Source: SURF-33 sp964598885 (lineage in GTDB: Bacteria > Desulfobacterota > Desulfobacteria > Desulfobacterales > Desulfosalsimonadaceae). Taken from it: a stretch of 54,479 bases of DNA. The translations under genes were made by a program, and so were the position numbers. Location: NCBI GenBank assembly GCA_964598885.1, contig CAZRES010000008.1, positions 1 through 54,479 of the forward strand, in the 5' to 3' direction. The number at the start of each line of letters is the position of its first letter. Positions within the stretch are counted from its first letter, which is position 1. The notes beneath the pieces are model-generated. The model worked only from the letters and a program-made list of their open reading frames with translations. It did not search any database and was not told the origin of the DNA. Below are positions 9,255-18,728 of this stretch, one piece after another.

Positions 9255-10592
9255 CTACCAGTGGATGGTCATACCGGCCCGGCCGGCGGTCTCATTCCGG
9301 CGGAAACCATGGGAAACGCCGACATTGACCAGAACACATTCATCAAAAAAATGAAACAACCCCGCGGCCAATGCCGTGGAGTCCTCATATACGCCAAGCC
9401 CGAAGGATGCCTGCGTGCCTCCTGTGCCACGGGGGTCCGGCACCATTGCGGAAAAGGCGGCTCCCATGGCTCCCACATCATCCATCCGGCGGTCCATATT
9501 ATCAATACGCCGGTTTAAATCCGTGGCAAGCTCCTCCAACCGGTTCTGAAAGGAAAGCTCGGTCTGCTGAAGCTGATACATGTTCACCGCGTCGGTGGCA
9601 TCCACGCCATCGGCGATATTGGTGATGCGGCGCTGGAATTCATCGGACCCAACAGAAAAGGTGCCGGCCTGGTTTGCCACAGAACCCTGGCCCACCGCCA
9701 CACTGCCTTCGGCCCCGGCTTCCACCCGGGCATTCTGACCCACGGCGGTCCCGCCGGCAGCATTGTCAGATACGGACGCATCCGCGCCGACGGCCACGCT
9801 GTCAACGGAATCGATACTGCTGTTGGCGCCGACCGCCACACTGTTGTCCGCCGTCACCCTGGCATTATAGCCGACCGCCGTATCAAAATCATTGGCTGTT
9901 GCCCGATCGCCCAGAGCCGTGCTCCCCATACCGGTGGCGCTGGCGCCGACCGCGGCTTCATTTGCCGGAGTCCAGCTCATCCCCCGGCTGTGAGCTTTGA
10001 GATCATCGATATCGGTTTCGTTGATGGTGACGCGGTCCCCCATTTCAACGATGTTGGTTTCATTTTCCGTTACGCGTTCCTTGACGCCGTCAATTTCAAC
10101 TTCATTTTCGTCGACCCGAGCGTTTACGTCCACGATTCCGGCTTCGGCCCCGTCTACCCGTTCGGTTAACGTATTCACCTCTCCTTCGGTGGTGGTCGCA
10201 CGATTTTCAAGATCGTCGATATCATCCTCCGCACCGTCCATGCGGCCTTCAAGGTTATATATTCGCGAAGAATGGCCGCTCACGCGGGACTTCACCCTGT
10301 CAAGCTGATTCACATTCACGGCATCCGTTCCGTCTTCACCGGGGGCAACGTTGGTGATTCTTCGCTCGCTTTCTTCGGCGCCAACAGACACCGTGTCTTC
10401 TTCATCCGCGATGGAACCCGCGCCAAGGGCGACACTGTTATCTCCGGAAGCCTCCGCATCTGTTCCGATCGCGACCGCATCTGTTCCAGATGCTTGCGCA
10501 CCATCCCCGATTTCAACCACATCCGCGAATAGCGCTGGCGTGAGCATAAAAACTAACCCCACCATCGTCATGGCTATCAACATCTTTTTCAT
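9255..10592 (-). CDS. Two-headed YadA-like trimeric autotransporter adhesin
   Basis: Small (445 residues) trimeric autotransporter expected to sit in the outer membrane as a homotrimer. Visible in order: signal peptide 1-23; a first head of YadA-type repeats (SVALGAGS-like units, 26-72); a neck (RRITNVAPG, DAVNVNQL, 77-98); a polar coiled-coil stalk with heptad units (100-200); a second, longer head (210-316); a second neck (RRITNIADG, DAVNMYQL, 320-341); a short coiled coil (343-373); and a four-strand anchor (374-445) ending in aromatic Trp, the BAM recognition feature. AAAGGAGA lies eight bases before the ATG. Such proteins normally mediate attachment or autoaggregation. The single cysteine (418) lies in the anchor. 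It is a monocistronic gene with a strong terminator; the ligand is unknown. Confidence 0.9.
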   Translation of the reverse strand: MKKMLIAMTMVGLVFMLTPALFADVVEIGDGAQASGTDAVAIGTDAEASGDNSVALGAGSIADEEDTVSVGAEESERRITNVAPGEDGTDAVNVNQLDRVKSRVSGHSSRIYNLEGRMDGAEDDIDDLENRATTTEGEVNTLTERVDGAEAGIVDVNARVDENEVEIDGVKERVTENETNIVEMGDRVTINETDIDDLKAHSRGMSWTPANEAAVGASATGMGSTALGDRATANDFDTAVGYNARVTADNSVAVGANSSIDSVDSVAVGADASVSDNAAGGTAVGQNARVEAGAEGSVAVGQGSVANQAGTFSVGSDEFQRRITNIADGVDATDAVNMYQLQQTELSFQNRLEELATDLNRRIDNMDRRMDDVGAMGAAFSAMVPDPRGTGGTQASFGLGVYEDSTALAAGLFHFFDECVLVNVGVSHGFRRNETAGRAGMTIHW

Positions 10593-10806
10593 TGCATTGT
10601 CTCCTTTTTTTGAGGGTTTCAGGGTGAAAGAATGGTATAATTAAAAAATTTCCATATTGCGTAAACAGAAATGCGTGCAATACTTTGAAGTTTCGGTAAA
10701 ATTAAGAGCGATTTCCAATGCGCCGATGCCAATGGCAGCGCCAACAATATAAATCACCTTTCTTTCAAAGGTCAAGCTGAAGCTTGAAAATAAAGGGGTT
10801 TTGAAC

Positions 10807-11994
10807 ATGCATCTAAATTTTTTGATTTTTTTGGCCGCGGTCTTAACCTTTCTCTTCGGCATCCACTACGCCTTTTTCCGCAGCTTTGTTTATTTTTTTA
10901 ACATCACGCATCCGGCCGTCAAAATCTGTCTCTATGCGGCCATGGTGGTACTGACCTTTTCGTTTATCAGTGCTTTTATCGCCGTAAATCGCTATCCGAA
11001 TGCCTGGACCATCGGATATTACTGGATGGCTGCTGCGTGGACCGGGTTTCTTATCCATTTTGTGGCCGCCGTCGGGATAATGTGGATCGTTATCGGAATA
11101 TCGAGGATCACCGGATACGCTCTTCCTCTGAAATCAACGGCCATGTTTTTTCTGGCCGGAGCCGTTCTGTTTTCCCTCTGGGGTCTGTGGCGCTCGTTCC
11201 ATCCCGAGGTCCGAAATATTGAGATCCCTGTAAATGCAACGGCGGGAGAGTGGCGCCGGGACCGTATCGTCCACATTACGGATGTTCACCTGGGCTTTCT
11301 CCGAGGAAAACACTTTGCTCATCGCATGGTCAACCAGATCAATGCCCTGGACCCCGATCTGATCCTGATCACCGGAGATCTGTTCGACGGGGTCGGCGGA
11401 TTTTATGAAGACTTCATCGAACCGCTCAACCGGATGAGGGCCGGTGGCGGCATCTTTTTTGTCACCGGCAACCATGAACATTACGCGGGCATCGAAAAAA
11501 CCCTTTCGATTATCAAAAAAACAAAGATCACCGTTCTTGACAATGAAATGATCCATATCAACGGTATTGAGATCGTGGGCGTCAGCTATCCGGGGATCCG
11601 CGCGGCCTCCGATATTACCGGTATTGCGGATGCAAAGGAGCCGAACAATTACCGCATTCTGCTCTTTCACACCCCCACCAGCGTTCTTCTGCCCACTGCC
11701 GTCCAAAAATCCTCACATGTCGCCACCTACTGGATGCCGGATACCTCCTATGAGGTGAACCGGCAAATGGACATCGATCTTCAGCTTTCGGGTCATACCC
11801 ATCACGGTCAGATATTCCCCTTTAACCTGATCACGCGGTTGCTTTACCAGGGCAATGATTACGGGCTTACCCGGCATGACGGCCTTTATTTGTATACGTC
11901 AAGCGGAGTCGGCACCTGGGGCCCGCCTCTGCGCACCGCGGGCAAATCCGAAATCGTGCTGATCCGCTTCCGACAAACCGACTCCGACGTATAA
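10807..11994 (+). CDS. Membrane-anchored metallophosphoesterase (YkuE/YaeI-like)
   Basis: Calcineurin-like phosphoesterase of 395 residues. About five transmembrane helices form the first 135 residues, and the catalytic domain follows. The metal-binding motifs are all present: TDVHLG, ITGDLFDG, VTGNHEHY and SGHTHHGQ. The fold and architecture match the YkuE/YaeI group, whose members act on phosphorylated substrates at the membrane, for example lipid-linked compounds; the substrate here is not known. The ATG at 10807 lies eight bases after AAAGGGG, so it is preferred over the TTG at 10801. It is divergent from the adhesin gene (about 214 bases between them) and converges on glpD. Confidence 0.88.
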   Translation: MHLNFLIFLAAVLTFLFGIHYAFFRSFVYFFNITHPAVKICLYAAMVVLTFSFISAFIAVNRYPNAWTIGYYWMAAAWTGFLIHFVAAVGIMWIVIGISRITGYALPLKSTAMFFLAGAVLFSLWGLWRSFHPEVRNIEIPVNATAGEWRRDRIVHITDVHLGFLRGKHFAHRMVNQINALDPDLILITGDLFDGVGGFYEDFIEPLNRMRAGGGIFFVTGNHEHYAGIEKTLSIIKKTKITVLDNEMIHINGIEIVGVSYPGIRAASDITGIADAKEPNNYRILLFHTPTSVLLPTAVQKSSHVATYWMPDTSYEVNRQMDIDLQLSGHTHHGQIFPFNLITRLLYQGNDYGLTRHDGLYLYTSSGVGTWGPPLRTAGKSEIVLIRFRQTDSDV

Positions 11995-12031
11995 TGCCTT
12001 CGCAAAACGTTTTTTTGGCCGCGTTTCCTTC

Positions 12032-13669
12032 TCATGCCGGAAGCCGGAGCGCGGCATCGGCGGCGGAAAGTTCCTGATCCAGCCGGACCTGATCCCATCC
12101 GAGTTCGGCTCCGGCCATGATGCCGATTTTTTCCAGCACAGCGTTTCCGGGATGGCCGATATTGCCGATGCCGGTGCGGCGCAGGAGAATATCGGTCAAT
12201 GTTTGGGCGGATTCATTGCGCACGGCATAGACCACCGACGCCATGATCTGACCGTCTTCGCAAATGATTTCGGCCAATGTTTTATTCTGCCGGGCCAGCT
12301 CAAACACGGCCCGGGATTCCGTTCCATAATCTCTGGCCAGAAAATCGATGGATTGAGAATCAAAATCCTTAAAATCATTTTGCATTTGAACCATGAAATC
12401 CTTCCTATCCACAATATCGCATCCCACCAGGTAATTATGATCGGTCATGGATTTTTTCGGGGGCCTGCAGAGTTTTTTCTCCACCATGTGAAGCGCGTTC
12501 TCCGCCAGACAGCGGCTGGTGGTATATTTTCCTCCTTCCACCGTGATCAGTCCGTCAAACCCGTCAGCGGCATTATCGTAAATTTCATATTTCCGGGAGG
12601 AATCATAGGTTCCCTCGGTCTGTTTGTCCACCAGGGGCCGCAGCCCTCCATAAGCAAACGTCACATCTTCGTAGGTCAAGTGTCGGTCGCCGATGGAAGC
12701 ATTGGTGTCGTCGATCAGGGATTGGATGCTCTCCGGGGTGACGCGCCAGTCATCCGGACTGCCGACATATTCGGTGTCGGTGGTCCCGATCAACTGATAT
12801 CCTCTCCAGGGGATGGTAAAAAAATGCCGACCGGCCGGGGTCCACATGACCACCGCATGCCGGGTGCTAAATTTTTTCGTCAGAATATGAATGCCCTCGG
12901 ACCGTCGCATCCGGTGTCCGGATTCTCCGGATTTATCCGCTAGGTTTAAAATGATATCGGCCCAGGGGCCGCCGCAATTAATGACCAGCCGTGCTTTCAG
13001 ATCGATGACATCGCCGCTGAGCATATCTTTGGCCCGCACGCCTTCGATGTTGCGATTCCCGGAAAACAGAAATTCCGAAACCGGGGCATAATTGGCGATT
13101 TTTGCACCATGGCGCACGGCGGATTTGATAAATGCAAGGGTCAGCCGTTCCGGATGAATGCTCTGGGAGTCGTAATAAATCGACCCGCCGGTCAGCCCCT
13201 GGGGCCGGACCATCGGTTCCATGCCCAGAACCTCGTCCCTGGAAAGCCATGCATGGCTTGGAATTTGCTGGGTCTTATCCCATGTCCACTGCCGATCAAA
13301 GGAAAGAATATCATATACCGTCAACCCAGCCCGAAGAATCCATTTGTTGCGCCGGACATCCTCGTACCCGGGAACCAGAAACGGAATCGGAGTCACGAGA
13401 TTGGGGGCGATATTGCCCAGAATCCGGCGCTCCCGCAGAGATTCCCGAACCAGGGGAAATTCCAGGTTCTGCAGATACCGCAGCCCGCCGTGAATCAGCT
13501 TGGACGTGGCCGCGGACGTGGCCCAGCCGTAATCCTTTTTTTCCAAAAGGGCTGTGCGCAATCCTCTGGCGGCCGCGTCATAGGCCACCGCCGCGCCGGT
13601 GATGCCGCCACCCACCACAATGAGATCAAACGAGTCGTGCTTGCGGGTTTCTATGAATCTTTGCATCAT
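12032..13669 (-). CDS. glpD: FAD-dependent glycerol-3-phosphate dehydrogenase
   Basis: Oxidises sn-glycerol-3-phosphate to dihydroxyacetone phosphate and passes electrons to the respiratory quinone pool at the inner membrane. The protein has 545 residues. The Rossmann motif LIVVGGGITGAAVAYDAAARG binds FAD, followed by the family signature SKLIHGGLRYLQ and, later, TTDTEYVGSPDDW and YGGLRPLV. A C-terminal helical domain completes the usual GlpD layout. It has full length with no fused Fe-S domain, and no glpB/C-like partner is nearby. AAGGAG lies six bases before the ATG at 13669. The NAD(P)-linked enzyme of the opposite direction (gpsA) is 38 kb away in the window. No glycerol facilitator or kinase is adjacent. 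Confidence 0.92.
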   Translation of the reverse strand: MMQRFIETRKHDSFDLIVVGGGITGAAVAYDAAARGLRTALLEKKDYGWATSAATSKLIHGGLRYLQNLEFPLVRESLRERRILGNIAPNLVTPIPFLVPGYEDVRRNKWILRAGLTVYDILSFDRQWTWDKTQQIPSHAWLSRDEVLGMEPMVRPQGLTGGSIYYDSQSIHPERLTLAFIKSAVRHGAKIANYAPVSEFLFSGNRNIEGVRAKDMLSGDVIDLKARLVINCGGPWADIILNLADKSGESGHRMRRSEGIHILTKKFSTRHAVVMWTPAGRHFFTIPWRGYQLIGTTDTEYVGSPDDWRVTPESIQSLIDDTNASIGDRHLTYEDVTFAYGGLRPLVDKQTEGTYDSSRKYEIYDNAADGFDGLITVEGGKYTTSRCLAENALHMVEKKLCRPPKKSMTDHNYLVGCDIVDRKDFMVQMQNDFKDFDSQSIDFLARDYGTESRAVFELARQNKTLAEIICEDGQIMASVVYAVRNESAQTLTDILLRRTGIGNIGHPGNAVLEKIGIMAGAELGWDQVRLDQELSAADAALRLPA

Positions 13670-13750
13670 GTTTTCTCCTTGTCGGCGGGTTTAGTAAGGA
13701 TGCTGGTTAGGTCAATTTTGTTTTTTCCGGAAATCATCCGGTAATAATAG

Positions 13751-15565
13751 CTATCGCGGCGTCAGGGTCAGGATGCCGTCATCGGCGTTGACTTGCATTT
13801 GGAAACGATTCAGATAATTCATCCCGAGCAGACCGACATCCGGATGCTCCGGCAGATCCAGGACTAATGCCTCCACCCGATGTTCAATCCGGCCGCCGAT
13901 TTCAAGGGCATCGATCATGACCGAGGGGGCAAAAACAATACCGCCGGCCGTAATTACCCGTTTCTTTGGAGCAAACGGATCGTATATGCCGAGCCGTCTG
14001 GCCACGGCAACGGGTATGGTGACCATAGATGCGCCAGTATCCACCACAAAACGCTGGGAAAAACGATAATTCAACATGGCATGAACACCGATTGGGCCGG
14101 CGTCCGCCGCAAAGCGGACCGTAATGGCATCCGGACCGGTTTTCAACGAACGGATCCTCTCTTCAATCTGTCTGACCTGATCGGACATCTCCAGTGGAAA
14201 CCACTGAGCAGCAATGATATTTTCCGCTGTCCGCCAGTCGTTAAACGCCAGGGCCAGCCGGGCACCCATGAGCTTAAGACCGGGAGCATCGCCCATATTA
14301 TTGACAGCCCGCTCATAAACCGCCATTCCGGCAGCGTAATCCCCGTCCTGGATCAGCAAGGTCATCCATCGTTGGTACATCTCCCGCAAAAAATCCCGGA
14401 CCCGGGCTTCCTCCGGATCTCTAAAGTTTTCCGGATGGCGCAGCACTTCCTCTACAATGCCGACGGCCCGCGCAACGGCACCTGCATGCGAGACGTGCGA
14501 TAAGGCGGCGATAAGCAACTCCGCGTCTCCGGCGCCGATCAGCACGCTGGCGTCGATCACGGAAAAGATATCATCCCCGCGACCGTCCCGGACCAGCCGG
14601 GACATCAGATCATGCATCCGGGGCAGCACTGCCGGCGCCGACAGATACGGGGGAACTTCCTGTTCGGGCAGACCGGAAGGCCGGCGGAAACCGTCGGCGA
14701 ATAATCGCAGTTTTTCAAGAATATCGGCGTCGTTTCGTGCATAGGCAAGGATAAACCGCTCTTCCCGGCTGTTTTCAAACGTGGCGCGGTAGTAATCGGA
14801 AACGCTCAGTTCATAGACCAGATTTTCCTCGTCTGGTCCGCGCCAGAGATATCCGTGTTCCATAAACGGGCCAAAGGACCATCCCACCACCGCAGCATCC
14901 TGCACAAAAACGCCGGGTTCCCGGATGGAGGGGGGCAGGGCCGCCACCAAAAAATTTTGCTGTTCGGAAACAATATCCGCATGCGGCAGATCAAGGACAA
15001 GCTCGGAGACCACAGATACCCAGCGCAGCGGTTGGGACGGATTACCGGCGGCAAGCCGGGGACCGGAAAAGCGGTTCATTTCCTTAAGCTGCCAGATGCC
15101 GACACTATCATGATCGCCGATCCGGCCGCCGATAATTTCCCGTCGCTTTCCCTTGGAAACAAAATACCAGTCGTAACCGCCGATGCCCAGTTTTGCCGGC
15201 ACCGCCACCCACCCACTGTCGGTCACGGCACCCACCATGTTGGCGATGGGGTTGCCGGCAATATCCTCGATAATGATCAGCCCCGCGGTAATGGCGATAT
15301 CATCCTGGCCGGGAATATGGGGGGAAGGCACCATTCGCGGCACGGGTTCCTGGACAGGGAAGGAACGAGGCTCACCGGTATCAGAAGGGGTTTGAAACGC
15401 GTATTGATAATATGCCGCCCAACTTATCGCCAGCACAGCAGCCAATGCGCCGATGACTCCGAAGATTATCCCTAATCTTCGGCGATCCGGGCCGATCCGT
15501 CCCCCGCACCGCGGACAGAAAGCATAATGGGATTGAAGCATTATATGACATTTCGGACATCGCAT
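13751..15565 (-). CDS. Zinc-ribbon membrane protein with pseudotrypsin-like and retropepsin-like domains
   Basis: Protein of 604 residues with an unusual layout. A zinc ribbon (CPKC at 3-6, CPRC at 17-20) is followed by a membrane helix (32-52). A region at about 85-240 has the strand pattern of a trypsin-like fold: GLIIIEDIAGNPIANMVGAV and the acidic HDSVGIWQL. The position of the catalytic His reads VPAKLG and no serine motif is seen, so it looks inactive. An alpha-helical TPR-like stretch (320-470) and a C-terminal aspartic-protease domain of the retropepsin type follow. That domain has VVDTGAS (Asp509), the TAGGIV flap-like strand and LLGMNYLNRF. Retropepsin-like domains act as homodimers. 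The zinc ribbon would be cytoplasmic and the rest periplasmic. Function is unknown. It converges on nothing and lies upstream of glpD on the same strand. Confidence 0.75.
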   Translation of the reverse strand: MRCPKCHIMLQSHYAFCPRCGGRIGPDRRRLGIIFGVIGALAAVLAISWAAYYQYAFQTPSDTGEPRSFPVQEPVPRMVPSPHIPGQDDIAITAGLIIIEDIAGNPIANMVGAVTDSGWVAVPAKLGIGGYDWYFVSKGKRREIIGGRIGDHDSVGIWQLKEMNRFSGPRLAAGNPSQPLRWVSVVSELVLDLPHADIVSEQQNFLVAALPPSIREPGVFVQDAAVVGWSFGPFMEHGYLWRGPDEENLVYELSVSDYYRATFENSREERFILAYARNDADILEKLRLFADGFRRPSGLPEQEVPPYLSAPAVLPRMHDLMSRLVRDGRGDDIFSVIDASVLIGAGDAELLIAALSHVSHAGAVARAVGIVEEVLRHPENFRDPEEARVRDFLREMYQRWMTLLIQDGDYAAGMAVYERAVNNMGDAPGLKLMGARLALAFNDWRTAENIIAAQWFPLEMSDQVRQIEERIRSLKTGPDAITVRFAADAGPIGVHAMLNYRFSQRFVVDTGASMVTIPVAVARRLGIYDPFAPKKRVITAGGIVFAPSVMIDALEIGGRIEHRVEALVLDLPEHPDVGLLGMNYLNRFQMQVNADDGILTLTPR

Positions 15566-15801
15566 GAAGCATTATCCATCTTCACCGTATTATCATCGTC
15601 ATTCCCCACCGCCGGGCAGCCCGGTTTTTCGGTTGCGGAATATAGCAGCGGAGTATGTCTTGAATTCATATTCGGTTAAGGCTATTCTTATAATAATGTA
15701 AATGTAATTGAATTGCCCATCTCTTGCAACCGCCTTTTGGAAATACCGTTTCTGCAAACCGGCCGGTTTCGGAATCGGCTGTGGCAAGGAATCCGACGCT
15801 T

Positions 15802-16599
15802 ATGAAAAAAATCAAATATCTTTTGATCATCATTATATCAACCGGTTGCCTGGTCATATCGACCCTGATGTTTCCGGCTGCGGCCGGAACCGATGTGGTG
15901 ATATTGAAAAACGGACAGTTATATGAAAATGTCACCATCATATCCGATGGAGATCCCCTTCATTTCGAAGACAGCAAACGGGCTTATTTTATCAGCCGGG
16001 ATGCGGTGGACTCCATCATTCGCACCAACCATAAGAAACCGGAAAGAATCGTCATACCGGAATGGGCCGAAAAATACCTGACGCCCCTGCCAGAAACCAT
16101 TCAGTCCGTTGCCGGTCGTCATCTTACCATTATTGTGATCGCCGCATCAGCGATCCTGTTGTTTCTTTTCATCATTCTGTTGAAAATTCTCTGGGTCAAC
16201 ATCCGGCCCTTCCATGACGCGCGCCGGGAAAAACAGCGGATCCGTTTTGGAATCCGGCAGCTCGATTCCGGGGAAAAAGCTGTTTTGCGCGAATTTGCCA
16301 TCTTTGATCAAAACACCCTGGAGCTGCCAGTGGAAGACCCCGTGGTTTCGGGACTTATGCAAAAAGGGATCCTGCAGCCAACCAAAGCAAAAGGAGAATA
16401 CAGCGTTGCGGGACGCGTTCTGCCGGTGACCATCAATCCCATGGCCCGGAAACGGATCACACCGGTTGTCCTGGATCTGCCCCCGGATTGGGAAACCAAT
16501 CCAGAGCGAAAAAAGGCGCTGATCATGGCCCGGCCGGCATTTATTCATGAAAAGGAGCAATTTATCAGCGCCCTGGAAAAAAACCGGCCGGGAATGTAA
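15802..16599 (+). CDS. Membrane protein of unknown function
   Basis: About 265 residues; family not recognised. An N-terminal hydrophobic segment (LLIIIISTGCLVISTLMF) is followed by a small beta-rich periplasmic part (DVVILKNGQLYENVTII, reminiscent of an SH3- or Sm-like strand set). A second membrane helix lies at about 106-130 (ITIIVIAASAILLFLFIILL), then a cytoplasmic domain of about 135 residues rich in basic residues. The ATG at 15802 follows AAGGA at 15785. The longer in-frame start at 15724 would add residues of no signal character. It lies just upstream of the GatZ-like gene on the same strand (33-base gap), so the two may be co-transcribed, but no functional link is evident. Confidence 0.7.
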   Translation: MKKIKYLLIIIISTGCLVISTLMFPAAAGTDVVILKNGQLYENVTIISDGDPLHFEDSKRAYFISRDAVDSIIRTNHKKPERIVIPEWAEKYLTPLPETIQSVAGRHLTIIVIAASAILLFLFIILLKILWVNIRPFHDARREKQRIRFGIRQLDSGEKAVLREFAIFDQNTLELPVEDPVVSGLMQKGILQPTKAKGEYSVAGRVLPVTINPMARKRITPVVLDLPPDWETNPERKKALIMARPAFIHEKEQFISALEKNRPGM

Positions 16600-16632
16600 A
16601 ACCGCCGCAAACCGCATTGGTGATTTATTTTC

Positions 16633-17982
16633 ATGAAACCCGGAAACAAAACCCTGACCATGCAAGACCTCGTGGATCATATCTGCGATCTTCGGAACCA
16701 GGGCTCTTCGGCGCCGGCCATCGTGACGTTCTGTTTTTCAGATACCCCGGCCCTCAAAGCTTGTCTGATCGGATGCCGGATGAAGCGCTCCATTCCCGTT
16801 ATCATGACCACGTTCAACCAGGTCAACACCGATGGCGGCTATGCGGGCCTCACAGCGCCCGGATTCACGGCCCGTGTTCATGAACTGGCCCATGAAACCG
16901 GATATGAAGGCCCCATCATTTTCGGCCGGGATCACGGCGGCCCGTATACGGTGACCGGCCATCACAACCTCTCTCGGCAGCAGGCCATGGCATGGGTCAA
17001 ACAGAATATCACCGAAGACTTGAACGCCGGTTTTTCCTGCTGGCACGCCGACGGGACCAGCGGCAGGGACGATGAAAAAGATAACGGCAGCCTGCCCCTC
17101 GACCTCGTGGTGGACGCCACCCTCGAGATGATCGCCTGTTGTGAACAGGAACGGCAACGGCTGCGAAGAAAACCTGTCTCATACGAGATTGGTTCCGAGG
17201 AACAAAAAGGCGGGCTGACCTCGCCGAACCGGTTTGATGCGTTTCTAAACCGCCTGAGCCGAAGCATCGTTGACCGCGGCCTGACGACGGCACGCATGGA
17301 TTTTGTGGTAGCCCAGACCGGAACCGGCATGAAGCTCAAGCGCCAGGAAGAAATGCCGCATTTTTACCTTTATCAGGACGGGTTCAAACCGGATTGGGTA
17401 AAAGCTCTTAACCGGGCGGCGGAAAAATACCGACATCCCGGCGCCCGGCTGCTCTTTACCCAGCATTATTCCGATCATATCCGTCCGGAAGACGCAAAAG
17501 CCCTTCTGCGATTCGGGGCCGGAAAAATCAACTTCGGTCCGGAGATGACCATGCCGGAGCTGGTCCGTCTGCTGTCATGGGAAACCGCGGAACGCCGCCT
17601 GCTGGCCGTATCCGGCCGTATCCAGGAAGCATCCGGATTCCGGGAGGCCATGATCCGGGAAATGGACAAGCATCCCGACATCTGGCTTTCTCATCTGCCG
17701 GAAACAGCAAGTGGTGGACCTGTAAACGTAAAAAAAACCCTGGCCGAAAAGCGCCCGGAAATACAAGACGCCCTCATTGTTTTCCGGGGCCGATATGTGA
17801 AAAACCGTCCCGCCTGTAGCAACGCCATACAGCGACTGTTGCGCAACACCATGAATTTAGATATTGACAAAAATCCGGAAAACACCATAATCGGAGAGAT
17901 TCTCAATGTCGCCGTCCTGCCCAGGCTGAAGCAATTCCGCATGTCAGGACTTTTGGATGCCGTTGCCGCATCACCTAAATAA
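16633..17982 (+). CDS. GatZ/KbaZ-like class II tagatose-bisphosphate aldolase subunit family protein
   Basis: Protein of 449 residues related to GatZ/KbaZ, the so-called non-catalytic subunits that form complexes with GatY/KbaY tagatose-1,6-bisphosphate aldolases. Recognisable blocks are TTFNQVNTDGGYAGLT, FGRDHGGPYT (GGDHLGP in GatZ), CWHADGTSG at the metal-loop position, SYEIGSEEQKGG and TQHYSDHIRPEDA. It therefore has the TIM-barrel of class II aldolases but a sequence clearly different from the usual GatZ. No gatY, kbaY or sugar-phosphotransferase gene is in the window, so it is an orphan here. The real substrate and whether it is itself catalytic are unknown. The start at 16633 is an ATG. 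Confidence 0.72.
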   Translation: MKPGNKTLTMQDLVDHICDLRNQGSSAPAIVTFCFSDTPALKACLIGCRMKRSIPVIMTTFNQVNTDGGYAGLTAPGFTARVHELAHETGYEGPIIFGRDHGGPYTVTGHHNLSRQQAMAWVKQNITEDLNAGFSCWHADGTSGRDDEKDNGSLPLDLVVDATLEMIACCEQERQRLRRKPVSYEIGSEEQKGGLTSPNRFDAFLNRLSRSIVDRGLTTARMDFVVAQTGTGMKLKRQEEMPHFYLYQDGFKPDWVKALNRAAEKYRHPGARLLFTQHYSDHIRPEDAKALLRFGAGKINFGPEMTMPELVRLLSWETAERRLLAVSGRIQEASGFREAMIREMDKHPDIWLSHLPETASGGPVNVKKTLAEKRPEIQDALIVFRGRYVKNRPACSNAIQRLLRNTMNLDIDKNPENTIIGEILNVAVLPRLKQFRMSGLLDAVAASPK

Positions 17983-18093
17983 TTATATCCAAATCCATGG
18001 GTGTATCACCGCAACTTGCTGAATCCGGAAAACCGTACTTCCTGAAAACAAAAATGATGAATTAACCGGGAGATAAAAAAATAAGGAGATGTA

Positions 18094-18699
18094 ATGAAAA
18101 AAATTATGGTAAAAACCCTGTACCTGATCGCCTTGACACTGGTTTTTACGGCATGGACCAACAGCTTGCAAGCCGATGAAATAACGGATTCCATCGACGA
18201 GGCCCTGCAGAACTACAAGAATGGAGATTATTCAGATGCAGTCGCCAACCTTAATTATGCCTCCCAGTTGATTCAACAGAAAAAAGGGGAGGATCTCAAG
18301 GGTCTCCTGCCCGCCCCCCTGAAAGGCTGGACCGCTGAAGACGCCTCATCCCAGGCCATGGGTGCGGCCATGCTGGGCGGCGGCGTAACCGCTGAACGTC
18401 AGTATTACAAAAAAGACAGCAGCATTACTATTCAGATCGTCACGGATTCACCCGTATTGCAGGGCGTAATGATGATGATGTCAAATCCCATGTTCGCCGC
18501 ATCCGACGGTGGAAAGGTCCAGCGCATCAACCAGCAGAAAGCCATCGTCAAGTATGAGGCGGGCGGCCGCAGCGGCAGCATTCAGATTGTTGTGGCCAAC
18601 CGTTTCCTGGTCACCATTGAAGGAAGCGATGTGGCCAAAGAAGACCTTGAGGCTTATGCCAAGGCCATGGATTACAAAAAAATGGAAGCCATGCCGTAA
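18094..18699 (+). CDS. Exported protein of unknown function
   Basis: 201 residues with a signal peptide (MKKIMVKTLYLIALTLVF..., cleavage probably near LQA-DE). One TPR-like helix pair follows (ALQNYKNGDYSDAVANLNYAS, about 35-55). The rest is a compact mixed domain opening with LLPAPLKGWTAEDA and containing repeated methionines (VMMMMSNPMF). A clear AAGGAG lies six bases before the ATG. I do not recognise a named family beyond an exported, soluble periplasmic protein. It converges on the ferredoxin gene with 29 bases between them and has no obvious operon partner. Confidence 0.7.
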   Translation: MKKIMVKTLYLIALTLVFTAWTNSLQADEITDSIDEALQNYKNGDYSDAVANLNYASQLIQQKKGEDLKGLLPAPLKGWTAEDASSQAMGAAMLGGGVTAERQYYKKDSSITIQIVTDSPVLQGVMMMMSNPMFAASDGGKVQRINQQKAIVKYEAGGRSGSIQIVVANRFLVTIEGSDVAKEDLEAYAKAMDYKKMEAMP

Positions 18700-18728
18700 C
18701 CACCATTTCCAGCAGTCGCCGCCCCCGC

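Noticed and set aside
9255..10592. Repetitive stretch as a mobile or satellite repeat
   Set aside because: It is explained by YadA head repeats and stalk heptads in one reading frame.
14960..15305. Trypsin-like region as an active serine protease
   Set aside because: The positions expected for His and Ser are not occupied by these residues.
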